In this document: positions 28,451 through 36,635 of the stretch, piece after piece
How the letters are laid out: each line of letters opens with the position of its first letter
Position numbering within the stretch: position 1 is the stretch's first letter
Origin: Variovorax boronicumulans
GTDB lineage: Bacteria; Pseudomonadota; Gammaproteobacteria; Burkholderiales; Burkholderiaceae_C
DNA length: 64,000 nucleotides
Assembly: GCF_029892485.1 (NCBI RefSeq)
Contig: NZ_JARXVG010000013.1
Coordinates: 62,001 to 126,000 of the forward strand
Reading direction: 5' to 3'
The notes under the pieces: model-generated
What the model was told of the DNA's origin: nothing
The model's database searches: none
The model's input: the letters and a program-made list of their open reading frames with translations, nothing else
Translations under genes and position numbers: made by a program

Positions 28451-29314
28451 ATGACCCCTACCGACAAGCACCCAGGATCGCGCATGCCCTACATCGACGC
28501 CCCCACCCGGTCGATCGATGTCGACGGCACTGCATTCGCGTACCGCGACCTCGGGCCGCGCGGCGGCGTACCGCTGGTCCTGCTCAACCACTGGGGCGCG
28601 GTCCTCGACAATTTCGACCCGCGTATCGTCGATGGGCTTGCCCGCAGGCATCGCATCATCGCCATCGACCACCGGGGGATCGGCGCTTCGGGTGGAGCGG
28701 CGCCGTTGACCATCGATGCGATGGCGCAGGATGCGATCGCACTGATCCACGCGCTGGGTTTCGAGAGGGTCGATCTGCTCGGCTTTTCGCTCGGAGGGTT
28801 CGTGGCACAGGACATCGTGCTGAAAGCCCCCGGCCTGGTGCGCCGGCTCATCCTGACCGGCACGGGGCCGGCAGGCGGCAAAGGCATCGACCAGGTAGGA
28901 GCGATCTCCTGGCCGCTGATAGCCAAAGGCTTGCTGACGCTGCGCGATCCAAAGACCTACCTGTTCTTCACCTCCACGGCCAATGGCCGCCAAGCCGCGA
29001 AAGCCTTCCTGGAACGACTGAAGGAGCGCAAGGCGGATCGGGACAAGGGCCCGACGCCCCGTGCCTTCCTGCGGCAGCTGAAGGCCATCAAGGCCTGGGG
29101 CCGGCAGGCGCCCCAGGATCTGGGCGGCATCCGCATCCCCGTGCTGATCGCCAATGGCGACGACGACATCATGGTGCCCACCGTGAACAGCCATGACATG
29201 GCGCGTCGCATTCCCGGCTCGCAACTGGTCATCTACAAGGACGCCGGGCATGGCGGGATCTTCCAATACCACAACCAGTTCGTGCCCCAGGCGCTGGGCT
29301 TCCTCAACGACTGA
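28451..29314 (+). CDS. Alpha/beta-fold hydrolase
   Basis: 287 aa from ATG after GAAGAGA. Motifs: HWGAVLDNFDP region as oxyanion segment, DHRGIGAS, nucleophile Ser in GFSLGG near residue 117, acid in ANGDDDIMVP, and His in KDAGHGGIF near the C-terminus. Likely an esterase or peroxidase-like hydrolase of unknown substrate. It is in the TetR-controlled run, 42 bases after the SDR gene. Confidence 0.88.
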   Translation: MTPTDKHPGSRMPYIDAPTRSIDVDGTAFAYRDLGPRGGVPLVLLNHWGAVLDNFDPRIVDGLARRHRIIAIDHRGIGASGGAAPLTIDAMAQDAIALIHALGFERVDLLGFSLGGFVAQDIVLKAPGLVRRLILTGTGPAGGKGIDQVGAISWPLIAKGLLTLRDPKTYLFFTSTANGRQAAKAFLERLKERKADRDKGPTPRAFLRQLKAIKAWGRQAPQDLGGIRIPVLIANGDDDIMVPTVNSHDMARRIPGSQLVIYKDAGHGGIFQYHNQFVPQALGFLND

Positions 29315-29346
29315 ACAATCAAAAAAACCCTGGAAAAAAGCTCCCC

Positions 29347-30348
29347 ATGAAAGCTTTCATCATCGATCGATACGGAAAGAAAGAAGTCGGCCGCATCGGC
29401 GAAATGCCCGACCCCGAGGTCCGGGACGATGACGTCCTGATCCAGATCCACGCGGCGAGCATCAACCCCCTGGACTCGAAGATCAGGAGCGGCGAATTCA
29501 AGCTGATTCTTCCCTACCGCCTCCCCCTGATCCTGGGCAACGACCTGGCCGGAACGGTCGTGCGGGTCGGCGCCCGCGTTCGCGACTTCAAGCCCGGTGA
29601 AGAGGTCTATGCGCGCCCTGACGACGATCGCATCGGCACCTTCGCCGAGTTCATCGCCGTCAAGGAATCGTTGGTGGCGCCGAAGCCTGCGAATCTCAGC
29701 ATGGTCGAGGCCGCATCCCTCCCGCTGGTGGCCCTGACGGCCTGGCAAACACTGATCGAAACCGCCAGGCTGAAAAAGGGGCAGAAGGTGCTGATCCATG
29801 CTGGCTCCGGCGGCGTAGGCACCATCGCCATACAACTCGCCAAGCATCTCGGCGCGTTCGTGGCCACGACCACGAGCACGGCCAACGTCGCCTGGATGAA
29901 GGCTTTGGGCGCGGACGTCGTCGTCGACTACAAGCAGCAGGACTTCGCCACGGTGCTTCGTGGCTACGACGTGGTGCTGAACAGCCTCGGCACCAATGAG
30001 CTGAACAAATCCCTCCAGGTTCTCAAGCCGGGCGGACATCTCATCTCCATCTCGGGTCCGCCTACTCCGGCGTTCGCCGCCGCGCGAGGACTGGCCTGGC
30101 CGCTCCGGCAGGTGCTGCGCCTGCTGAGTTTCGGCATCAGGAAGAAGGCAAAAAAGATCGGGGGCGAATACTCGTTCGTCTTCATGCGGGCCGACGGGGC
30201 GCAGTTGCGCGAGATCACTTCGCTCGTCGAATCAGGTGCAATCCGCCCGGTCGTCGACAAGGTATTTCCGTTTCAGGACACCCACAAAGCTCTGGCCTAC
30301 GTCGACAGTGGGCGCGCCAAGGGCAAGGTCGTCGTGCGAATGATGTAA
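29347..30348 (+). CDS. Zinc-independent NADP-dependent quinone oxidoreductase (MDR family)
   Basis: 333 aa. The GroES-like N-terminal domain (IHAASINPLDSKIRSGEFK, LGNDLAGTVV) lacks the cysteine/histidine zinc ligands of alcohol dehydrogenases. The Rossmann domain has VLIHAGSGGVGTIAIQLAK. These features fit quinone reductase/enone reductases that use NADPH. Its position with an SDR and hydrolase behind a TetR gene suggests a response to a reactive carbonyl or quinone (inference). Confidence 0.9.
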   Translation: MKAFIIDRYGKKEVGRIGEMPDPEVRDDDVLIQIHAASINPLDSKIRSGEFKLILPYRLPLILGNDLAGTVVRVGARVRDFKPGEEVYARPDDDRIGTFAEFIAVKESLVAPKPANLSMVEAASLPLVALTAWQTLIETARLKKGQKVLIHAGSGGVGTIAIQLAKHLGAFVATTTSTANVAWMKALGADVVVDYKQQDFATVLRGYDVVLNSLGTNELNKSLQVLKPGGHLISISGPPTPAFAAARGLAWPLRQVLRLLSFGIRKKAKKIGGEYSFVFMRADGAQLREITSLVESGAIRPVVDKVFPFQDTHKALAYVDSGRAKGKVVVRMM

Positions 30349-30402
30349 CGGCTGCGCAGGTCCTTGAGTTCCTTGGCCCCTATAGACGACACGGAGAACG
30401 AT

Positions 30403-31227
30403 TTGAATGCACATGCAACCGCCAACGTTGGCAAACGCGCCCTGGTGACCGGCGCATCCAGCGGCATTGGCGCGGCCATCGCGCGTGAGCTTGCGGCGCT
30501 CGGCGTCGATCTCGTGCTGACGGCGCGGCGCCGCGACGCACTCGACGCGGTCGCCGCGAGTTGCAAGGGCGTGAAGGTCGAGATCGTCACCGCAGATCTC
30601 GGCAAGCCCGATGCCGCACGCGCGCTGTGGGACGCCGCGATCGCCAGCGGCCCGATCGACATCCTGATCAACAACGCCGGGTTCGGTTATTTCCGCCGGT
30701 TCGACGAGGTCGACTGGGCGCGCGACGCAGAACTCATTCAACTCAACATGACCTCGCTGGTCGCGCTCGCGCGTTGCTTCGTCGACGCGCACAAGGCAGG
30801 CACAGGACCCGCGCACATGGTGAACATCGCGTCGACCGGCGCGTACCAGTCCGTGCCGAACATGGCGCTGTACGCCGCGTCGAAGGCGTTCGTCCGCAAC
30901 TTCAGCGAGGGTCTCCATGACGAGCACCGCGGCACGCCGCTGTCGGTGACCTGCATCTGCCCCGGCGGCACCGAAACCGGGTTCCACGCCGCGTCAGGCG
31001 GGGGCGACTACTCGTGGATCGCGAATGCGTCGACGAAGAGCGCGGAGTTCGTGGCGCACGCCGCGATCCGCGCGATGCTGCGCGGCAAGCGCACGGTGGT
31101 GCCCGGGCTGTTCAACAAGCTGTCGTGCTTCGGCGTGCGTTTCCTGACAAGGCGGTTCGCGTCGCGGGTGGCAACTCAAGTGCTCGGCAAGCCGCGGTTG
31201 GCACTGCCGGCGCGAAGAGGGACTTGA
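30403..31227 (+). CDS. Short-chain dehydrogenase/reductase
   Basis: 274 aa from a TTG at 30403, preferred because GGAG lies 7 bases before it; an upstream TTG at 30364 lacks a ribosome site. Motifs are TGASSGIG, NNAGFGYF, the catalytic Ser in VNIASTGAYQ and YAASK. The later NFSEGLHDEHRGTPLSVT and CPGGTETGF place it in the classical SDR group. Last gene before the mosaic region; its 3' end lies 10 bases from a guaA-like attachment sequence. Confidence 0.88.
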   Translation: MNAHATANVGKRALVTGASSGIGAAIARELAALGVDLVLTARRRDALDAVAASCKGVKVEIVTADLGKPDAARALWDAAIASGPIDILINNAGFGYFRRFDEVDWARDAELIQLNMTSLVALARCFVDAHKAGTGPAHMVNIASTGAYQSVPNMALYAASKAFVRNFSEGLHDEHRGTPLSVTCICPGGTETGFHAASGGGDYSWIANASTKSAEFVAHAAIRAMLRGKRTVVPGLFNKLSCFGVRFLTRRFASRVATQVLGKPRLALPARRGT

Positions 31228-31237
31228 GGCCGCGCCC

Positions 31238-31255
31238 TTATTCCCACTCAATGGT
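31238..31255 (-). other. guaA 3'-end-like attachment sequence
   Basis: The minus strand reads ACCATTGAGTGGGAATAA, i.e. Thr-Ile-Glu-Trp-Glu-stop, the conserved C-terminus of GMP synthase GuaA. The rest of guaA is absent. The 3' end of guaA is a known integration site for tyrosine-recombinase islands, so this is read as a leftover attachment site at the edge of an inserted element. Confidence 0.6.
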
Positions 31256-31314
31256 TTCCGAGGGCCGGAAACCCGCATGGATGCTTGCTTTGAGGGGTTG
31301 GGGCATTGTGCTTT

Positions 31315-31333
31315 ACCGTCACTTCTACCGTCA
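31315..31333. repeat. Paired ACCGTCA repeats, 12-base spacing
   Basis: ACCGTCA at 31315 and again at 31327. Similar pairs with the same 12-base period occur at 34287/34299 and 34552/34564. Resembles integrase arm-type binding sites. The remaining bases of the 31228-31584 gap show no gene. Confidence 0.5.
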
Positions 31334-31584
31334 AAAAACAATCGCTTTTGCTGGCGCGGGAGATGGACTCGGTTTGCGGGGAAGCTACTCCTGTCTATCA
31401 AACGTCAACGATCGCCAGCAACCGGTGCTCTATTTTGCCCGCGTTAAACGCGCTGGCTGCAAGACGGCGCAGGCAGGGTGGCCTACCCGGCTTCCGGGAT
31501 GGGTTCGCATTACTCGGTGGGAGCGCTGCTCCGAAACTCACGCCTTCGGCATTTCCAGGTAGCCTTCGATAGCATTGCGTTAGC

Positions 31585-31624
31585 TAGTCGTTTATTGACA
31601 AATGACTAATTATTGCAACATACT
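31585..31624 (+). promoter_or_regulatory. AbiEi promoter with inverted-repeat operator
   Basis: TAGTCGTTT-ATTGAC-AAATGACTA (31585-31608) is a 9-6-9 inverted repeat with 8 of 9 bases paired. It overlaps a perfect -35 TTGACA (31595-31600); CATACT at 31619-31624 is the -10 with an 18-base spacer. AbiEi antitoxins are known to repress their own promoters through inverted repeats. The predicted transcription start falls on the ATG at 31631, so the transcript may be leaderless. Confidence 0.6.
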
Positions 31625-31630
31625 TCAGGG

Positions 31631-32242
31631 ATGGGCTCGGACTCCACGCTCGAACAAGCCGTCCTCGCGTTCGCCGGACGTCGGCCACTGCTGCGCGCGC
31701 GCGATCTGGCTGAGCAGGGCCTTCCGACCGTGGTGCTCAGCCGGCTGGTTGCCGCCGGCAAGCTTGAGCGCATCGCCCGCGGCGTCTACAGCCTGCCAGG
31801 GCGCGCGCACAGCGAGCACCGGTCTCTGGCCGAGGTAGCCCTGCGCGTGCCGCGTGGCGTGGTGTGCCTGCTGTCGGCGCTGCGCGTCCATGGCATCGGC
31901 ACGCAAGCGCCCTTCGAGGTCTGGATGGCAATTCCCCATCACTCGCCCACACCCCGACTGGACCAGCCTGCCCTGCGCGTGGTGCGCATGTCGGGCGCCG
32001 CTATGACCGAGGGCATCGAGCCGGTCGAGATCGACGGCGTGAAGGTGCCGGTGTTCAACGCGGCCAAGACGGTGGCCGACTGTTTCAAGTACCGCAACAA
32101 GATCGGCCTGGACGTGGCGCTGGAAGCGCTGCGCGATGGCTGGACACAACGCAAGCTGACTATGGATGCGCTCTGGCACTACGCCACGGTGGATCGCGTT
32201 GCCAATGTCATGCGGCCCTATCTGGAAAGCGCCACCGCATGA
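31631..32242 (+). CDS. abiEi: AbiEi family type IV antitoxin
   Basis: 203 aa from the ATG at 31631; no ribosome site is seen, and the promoter position suggests leaderless translation. The N-terminal winged helix is of the AbiEi type (LLRARDLAEQGLPTVVLSRLVAAGKLERIARGVY shows the helix pair and wing). The C-terminal domain has VPVFNAAKTVADCFKYRNKIG, typical of AbiEi_4/AbiEi proteins. It represses its own operon and counters the AbiEii toxin without direct binding. The stop overlaps abiEii (ATGA). Confidence 0.9.
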   Translation: MGSDSTLEQAVLAFAGRRPLLRARDLAEQGLPTVVLSRLVAAGKLERIARGVYSLPGRAHSEHRSLAEVALRVPRGVVCLLSALRVHGIGTQAPFEVWMAIPHHSPTPRLDQPALRVVRMSGAAMTEGIEPVEIDGVKVPVFNAAKTVADCFKYRNKIGLDVALEALRDGWTQRKLTMDALWHYATVDRVANVMRPYLESATA

Positions 32243-33084
32243 GTCGCAACCTGGCCGCTTCCATCCGCGCCCGCCTGAAGCAGCGCGCCGATGCCACGAA
32301 GCAGGACTTCAACCTGACGCTGACTCACTATGGGTTGGAGCGGCTCCTGTACCGGCTGTCGGTATCGCCGCATGCCGCCAACTACCTGCTCAAGGGCGCA
32401 CTGTTGTTTTCGCTGTGGTACGACCAACCACATCGGCCGACGCGGGATGCGGACCTGCTGGGCTTCGGTCCAGACGATCTCGACACCGCCGTGGCGGCCT
32501 TCCGCGAGATCTGCCAGATCAAGGTGGAGGATGGGATCGCATTCGATCCTGCCTCGGTCAAAGGCTCGGTGATCCGCAAGGAGGCGGGCTACGGCGGTGT
32601 GCGGATCGACCTGCGGGCGAAGCTGGATGGTGCACGCATCGCGCTGCAGGTGGACATCGGTTTTGGCGACGCGGTCACGCCGGCGCCGGAGACGGTCAGC
32701 TACCCGGTGCTGCTCGAAGACCTGCCCGCTCCGCAACTGCGCTCCTATCCGAAATACACGGTGGTGGCCGAGAAGTTTCACGCGGTGTGCCTGCTCGGCA
32801 TGGCCAATACCCGCATGAAGGACTACTTCGATCTCTGGGTACTGCTTGCCGAGGATGCCTTGGAAGCCGCCGAACTGCGCCGCGCAGTCGAGGCCACGTT
32901 TGATCGCCGGAAACTCGCGATGCCCAGCACCCTCCCCTCGGGCTTGAGCGATGCATTCGTGCAGGATGCGGCAAAGCAACGACAGTGGGCCGCCTTCCTG
33001 AAAAAGAACCGACTCGAGGCCCTGGACCTCGCCCAGGTCGTCGCGCTGTTGCGCGGCGAGTTCCAGAAACTCGGGGCCTTCTGA
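32239..33084 (+). CDS. abiEii: AbiEii family nucleotidyltransferase toxin
   Basis: 281 aa. The nucleotidyltransferase core is visible: YLLKGALLFSLWYD, then RPTRDADLLGF with the metal-binding Asp-x-Asp, and a later KYTVVAEKFHAVCLLG segment typical of AbiEii. AbiEii/DUF1814 toxins transfer nucleotides (tRNA is a target in studied cases) and give abortive infection against phages. It is coupled to abiEi by an ATGA overlap, so the module looks intact and able to act. Confidence 0.9.
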   Translation: MSRNLAASIRARLKQRADATKQDFNLTLTHYGLERLLYRLSVSPHAANYLLKGALLFSLWYDQPHRPTRDADLLGFGPDDLDTAVAAFREICQIKVEDGIAFDPASVKGSVIRKEAGYGGVRIDLRAKLDGARIALQVDIGFGDAVTPAPETVSYPVLLEDLPAPQLRSYPKYTVVAEKFHAVCLLGMANTRMKDYFDLWVLLAEDALEAAELRRAVEATFDRRKLAMPSTLPSGLSDAFVQDAAKQRQWAAFLKKNRLEALDLAQVVALLRGEFQKLGAF

Positions 33085-33086
33085 CT

Positions 33087-33182
33087 TGCACTGCCTTCGC
33101 GAACGCTGGTAGTGGAACGATCCTGTACGGGATTGCCGATGAAGACGTCGAGGGTGTGCCTGCTGCGGCGGCACTCAAGCAC
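33087..33182 (+). pseudogene. Remnant of an AlbA_2 (Schlafen-like) domain protein
   Basis: A 32-codon stretch directly after abiEii translates to TAFANAGSGTILYGIADED and continues EGVPAAA. This is a clear match to the conserved FANAxGGxIxxGIxD segment of AlbA_2/Schlafen-like ATP-binding proteins. It has no start, no further domain and no stop of its own, so it is a debris fragment. Such proteins occur in defence and mobile-element cargo. Confidence 0.65.
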
Positions 33183-33236
33183 AGTCCCGCACCTGAGCGC
33201 AGATGGACGATCAGCAGCACCTCATACCATCGGCGC

Positions 33237-34052
33237 ATGAGCACAGGATCAAGATTCGAACGAGCGCAATTGGTCGACATCGGCGTCAACTTCCACTCGG
33301 CGCAGTTGGTGTCGCTGACTGATCAATTGTTGATGCGTGCACGGGCGGCCAACGTGAGCCAGATCCTCGCGACAGGCACATCGGTGGCTTCCAGTCGTCT
33401 GGCCCTTGAGCTTGCAAGGGCCAACCCGGGCACCGTCTTCGCGACTGCGGGAGTGCACCCCCACGGCGCAAAGTCGTACGACCCAAGCACCTTCCGCGAG
33501 CTGACCGAACTCTGGGCATGCCCGGAGGTCGTGGCGGTTGGAGAGTGTGGCCTTGACTACAACCGCAACTTTTCGACTCCCCAGGCGCAGCGCATGGCCT
33601 TCGAGCAGCAGTTATCAGTGGCTGTAGAGACTGGCAAGCCGCTTTTTCTTCATTGCCGCGACGCCTTCACCGATTTCCACGACATGCTTGCCCCTGTGAT
33701 TGCCGACGGAGCGCGCGGCGTCGTGCATTGTTTCACCGGCAACCGCGCGGAAGCAGAAGCCTTTCTCGCGATGGGGCTCGACATCGGCATCACGGGCTGG
33801 GTCACAGATCTCCAACGCGGCCAGGCGCTTCGAGAGGCCCTGCCGGCCATACCGCTGGATCGACTGCACCTTGAGACGGATGCGCCCTATCTGTTTCCCA
33901 AGAATGCCGAAAAACGTCGTGGACACAACGAGCCGGCCAATCTTCCTTGGGTCGCCGCCAGCGTAGCAGAGCTGGTTGGGCGCGACGTCGACGAGGTCAT
34001 TCGAGCCTGCAGTTCCAATAGCCGACGAATGTTCGACCTTCCAGGCAATTGA
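33237..34052 (+). CDS. tatD: TatD family 3'-5' exonuclease/metal-dependent hydrolase
   Basis: 271 aa from MSTGSRFERAQLVDIGVNF. It follows E. coli TatD rather than YcfH-type relatives: DIGVN instead of an N-terminal HxH, TAGVHPHGAKSYD, VAVGECGLDYNRNFSTPQAQ, FLHCRDA, GVVHCFTGN, GITGWVTDLQRG, LETDAPYLFPKN and RRGHNEPANLP. TatD is a Mg-dependent DNA/RNA exonuclease linked to DNA repair. The gene lies within the bracketed element after abiE. TatD-family proteins also occur in phage-defence cassettes, but no partners of such a cassette are present. Confidence 0.9.
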   Translation: MSTGSRFERAQLVDIGVNFHSAQLVSLTDQLLMRARAANVSQILATGTSVASSRLALELARANPGTVFATAGVHPHGAKSYDPSTFRELTELWACPEVVAVGECGLDYNRNFSTPQAQRMAFEQQLSVAVETGKPLFLHCRDAFTDFHDMLAPVIADGARGVVHCFTGNRAEAEAFLAMGLDIGITGWVTDLQRGQALREALPAIPLDRLHLETDAPYLFPKNAEKRRGHNEPANLPWVAASVAELVGRDVDEVIRACSSNSRRMFDLPGN

Positions 34053-34286
34053 TCCTAACTACAGCCGTTACCCCCGGTGCCGCAAGTGTCCGCGGCAGGA
34101 TCGGCAGCCCGATTTGACCGGCGATGCGCTGTTTACACCGACGCAGAATTTTGCCGCATGCCGGAATGCCAGTGAGAGCCGCAATGTTTACGCAAAACGT
34201 CGAGCACGAAGCGGCAGGCATCTCGCAGGCACTGGTTCATCCATCGGTTGGTATGTGGCTCAGATCGGCGTTGGGGCCAACAGGTT

Positions 34287-34305
34287 GCCGTCAAAAATAC
34301 CGTAA
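34287..34305. repeat. Paired GCCGTCA/ACCGTAA repeats, 12-base spacing
   Basis: GCCGTCA at 34287 and ACCGTAA at 34299, followed by an A run. Same 12-base period and near-identical unit as the pairs at 31315 and 34552. Confidence 0.45.
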
Positions 34306-34475
34306 AAAAAAGCGCTGCCTGCTTCGCTGATTGCTGTGGGAATAGGTCTTTGCTGCGAAAAAATGCCCATATCTTTCAACAACTTAGAGCTCTCGAGAGA
34401 CACCATTTAATGTCGTGCTCACGGACATCGTGAATTAATCTAAGCCATTGATTTATATAGATATTATCCGCCCCC

Positions 34476-34490
34476 TCACTCCCACTCATC
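34476..34490 (-). other. Second guaA-end-like attachment sequence
   Basis: TCACTCCCACTCATC; the minus strand reads GAGTGGGAGTGA, i.e. Glu-Trp-Glu-stop. It shares 10 of 11 bases with the ATTCCCACTCA core at 31241-31251 and has the same orientation. It would be the other end of a 3.2-kb element. Confidence 0.45.
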
Positions 34491-34551
34491 ATCAGTAGCC
34501 CTTCCTGACCCGCGTCGCCAAAGGGCTCTGCCCCGATCGAATGGGCTCTAT

Positions 34552-34570
34552 ACCGTCGGTTTTGCCGTCA
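34552..34570. repeat. Paired ACCGTCG/GCCGTCA repeats, 12-base spacing
   Basis: ACCGTCG at 34552 and GCCGTCA at 34564. Third pair of the set, lying just outside the second attachment-like sequence. Confidence 0.45.
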
Positions 34571-35064
34571 CTCACGACTTACCAATGAATACTACGTGAC
34601 AGCGCGTTCAGCTACTACTGAGCCCTCGCCGGCAGACAGGCTTCGGCCCAACGCGTTTATTCAACACCGCAGCTGCTCAGATGGCAGCTGGAACCCACGC
34701 CTGCGCGCCGCTCTCCAGAACCTGGCTACTTTGCAAGGGGCAGCATGCCTTGGCTCGTCATGTTCTTCCTCACGAAGATGTGGTCGGCCAGAATTCCGCC
34801 GGCGCTTTACGGCCGAACTCAGCGACGCCGAAGCGATCCCCGCTCCCACGGATACCGGCTGACTCAGATGGCATCGGCAACGCACACGCGGGCCAGGCGC
34901 GACACTTAGACGCTCGACTACCGACACAGCGCCTCTGACTTCGCCGCCTCGCCGTACAGGCCGCGCCCGTCGCTCCTGTGCCCCATGAATGCCCGGCATC
35001 AGAGATCTCGACTACTCCTGACAGGCGCAAACGCGTTGTGGGCAAGTCTCGCAAAATCGGCCGC

Positions 35065-35445
35065 TCAGGCGACAGCTGGATGGCTCTCGTCAAACGCCTG
35101 CCGCGCGTTCCGCACCACGTCCCGGCGATCAATGGCCCAGTTCGCAAGGGCTTCGAGCGGCACCAGCACCTCATGGCCGAGGGTCGTCAGTTCGTAGTCC
35201 ACACGCACGGGCACCGTCGGCGTCACGGTCCGGCTGATGAACCCGTCACGCTCCAGGTTACGCAATGTGGCAGTCAGCATCTTCTTCGACACGTTCTCGA
35301 TCGACCGCTGCAACTCGCTGAAGCGCTGGCTGCCCTCGGAAAGTCCGACGATGACAAAGATGGCCCATTTGTCACCCACTCGGCTGAGCATGTCCAGCAC
35401 TTCGACGCAGGCACCAGGGGGGAGGTTGAGGTAACGAGGTTTCAT
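35065..35445 (-). CDS. HxlR family transcriptional regulator
   Basis: 126 aa. The winged-helix HxlR domain is complete: VLDMLSRVGDKWAIFVIVGL, RFSELQRSIENVSKKMLTATLRNLERDGFI, VDYELTTLGHEVL. HxlR proteins bind short palindromes and respond to electrophiles or redox signals. It is divergent from an FAD oxidoreductase gene with a long palindrome between them, and it probably represses that operon. Confidence 0.92.
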   Translation of the reverse strand: MKPRYLNLPPGACVEVLDMLSRVGDKWAIFVIVGLSEGSQRFSELQRSIENVSKKMLTATLRNLERDGFISRTVTPTVPVRVDYELTTLGHEVLVPLEALANWAIDRRDVVRNARQAFDESHPAVA

Positions 35446-35461
35446 CGGCGTGCCTTCTTGC

Positions 35462-35495
35462 GGTGTACTTGGTCTCCCTTATAGACTAAGTCACC
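35462..35495. promoter_or_regulatory. HxlR operator palindrome
   Basis: GGTGTACTTGGTCT (35462-35475) and AGACTAAGTCACC (35483-35495) pair over their whole length with one extra base and one mismatch. It lies in the 73-base divergent gap, covering the presumed promoters of both genes. Confidence 0.65.
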
Positions 35496-35518
35496 ATAAG
35501 GCAGACCCAATTGAAATC

Positions 35519-36634
35519 ATGATAAATGAGCCCTCTACCCCTCAACGTCTCCGCATCGCCGTCGTGGGCGGCGGCTATGCCGGAACACGCCTGGCTAGAA
35601 GCCTGGACAGCGTGGCCGACGTGACCGTGATCGAGCAGCGCGACCGGTTCCTTCACAACATCGCGGCCATCCGGGCTGTCACGGACCCCTCGTGGCTCGA
35701 CCGGATACTCCTGCCATACGATACCCTCCTACCCAAGGGGAAAGTCGTTCGCGCAGAGGTCACGGGGGTCGAGCCAGGGTCGGTTACCCTAGCCAGCGGC
35801 CAGAAGCTGGAAGCTGACTACGTGGTGCTGGCCCCGGGTTCGTCTTACGCCCTGCCATTCAAACCCGCCAAGGACGAAGGTCACGTGGCCTACCGCCGGC
35901 GCGTTCACGCCGCCCACGACCGGCTGCGCGTGGCGCGCGCTGTCACGATCATCGGTGCCGGGCCGGTCGGCATCGAGCTGGCCGGAGAGATCAAGCATGC
36001 CTTCCCGCACACCGAGGTCACGCTGCTGTCGGCCCACGACCGGCTTCTGCCCGGCTACAGCCCGCGCCTCGATCGACGGCTGAGAAAGGCACTCGCCGGC
36101 AAAGGCGTCCACCTCAAGCTCGGTCACCGTGCGCTCGATGGCGTCGACGCCCTCGAGCCGTTCGGTCCGGCCACCGTCCACCTGGAGGGCGGCGGCACGG
36201 TCGCCGCCGACCTGGTCTTTGCCGTGGGGGGCGCCACACCGAACACCGGGTTCCTTGCCGGCACGCCCGGTGTGGAGCTCGGCAAGGGCCGCATCCGGGT
36301 CGATGAACATCTGCAACTGCCGGGCATGTCCCATGTTTACGCGATCGGCGATGCCGCGCTCACCGCTGACACGTTGACGATCGGCGGAATCGAGCGGCAG
36401 GTGCCCTATCTAGAACAGCATCTCAAGGGTCTGATCGCGGGCACCGGCGGCCAGACCCAGCCCTACCAGGCATGGAAGTCTCCCGTCATCGTGGTGCCGG
36501 TGGGACCGGACGGCGGCGCGTCCCAGCTGCCGGCGTCGCTGGTGATGGGACGCTGGGTGACCCGCCTGCTCAAGGGCCGGACGCTGATGGTGGGCAAGGC
36601 CCGCAGGAATCTTGGCCTGGGCGCGGAGGTCTGA
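35519..36634 (+). CDS. FAD-dependent NAD(P)H oxidoreductase (type II NADH dehydrogenase/AIF-like)
   Basis: 371 aa from ATG ATA AAT GAG, the start closest after the operator. Two Rossmann motifs are present: IAVVGGGYAGTRLARSL at about 13 and VTIIGAGPVGIELAGEI at about 145, plus VYAIGDAAL near 285 for FAD. The length and layout match small pyridine nucleotide-disulfide oxidoreductases such as AIF/FSP1-like or Ndh-2-like quinone reductases. Divergent from an HxlR gene and followed 1 base later by a cupin gene. Redox-stress control is likely. Confidence 0.88.
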   Translation: MINEPSTPQRLRIAVVGGGYAGTRLARSLDSVADVTVIEQRDRFLHNIAAIRAVTDPSWLDRILLPYDTLLPKGKVVRAEVTGVEPGSVTLASGQKLEADYVVLAPGSSYALPFKPAKDEGHVAYRRRVHAAHDRLRVARAVTIIGAGPVGIELAGEIKHAFPHTEVTLLSAHDRLLPGYSPRLDRRLRKALAGKGVHLKLGHRALDGVDALEPFGPATVHLEGGGTVAADLVFAVGGATPNTGFLAGTPGVELGKGRIRVDEHLQLPGMSHVYAIGDAALTADTLTIGGIERQVPYLEQHLKGLIAGTGGQTQPYQAWKSPVIVVPVGPDGGASQLPASLVMGRWVTRLLKGRTLMVGKARRNLGLGAEV

Positions 36635-36635
36635 C

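Larger units (their letters stand above)
34053..35064. other. About 1 kb with no intact gene
   Basis: No credible coding sequence was found on either strand. The left third contains short GC-rich open frames that I cannot assign. The centre (34290-34470) is AT-rich with an A8 run and resembles an attachment region. The right third is GC-rich filler up to the HxlR gene. Two repeat pairs and an attachment-like sequence within it are listed separately. Confidence 0.5.

Noticed and set aside
31238..31255. A functional guaA gene
   Set aside because: Only the last five codons and stop match; the sequence upstream on the minus strand is not GMP synthase.
33087..34052. A qatABCD-type defence cassette ending in TatD
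   Set aside because: No QatA/B/C-like genes; only a short AlbA_2 fragment and a TatD close to the E. coli type.
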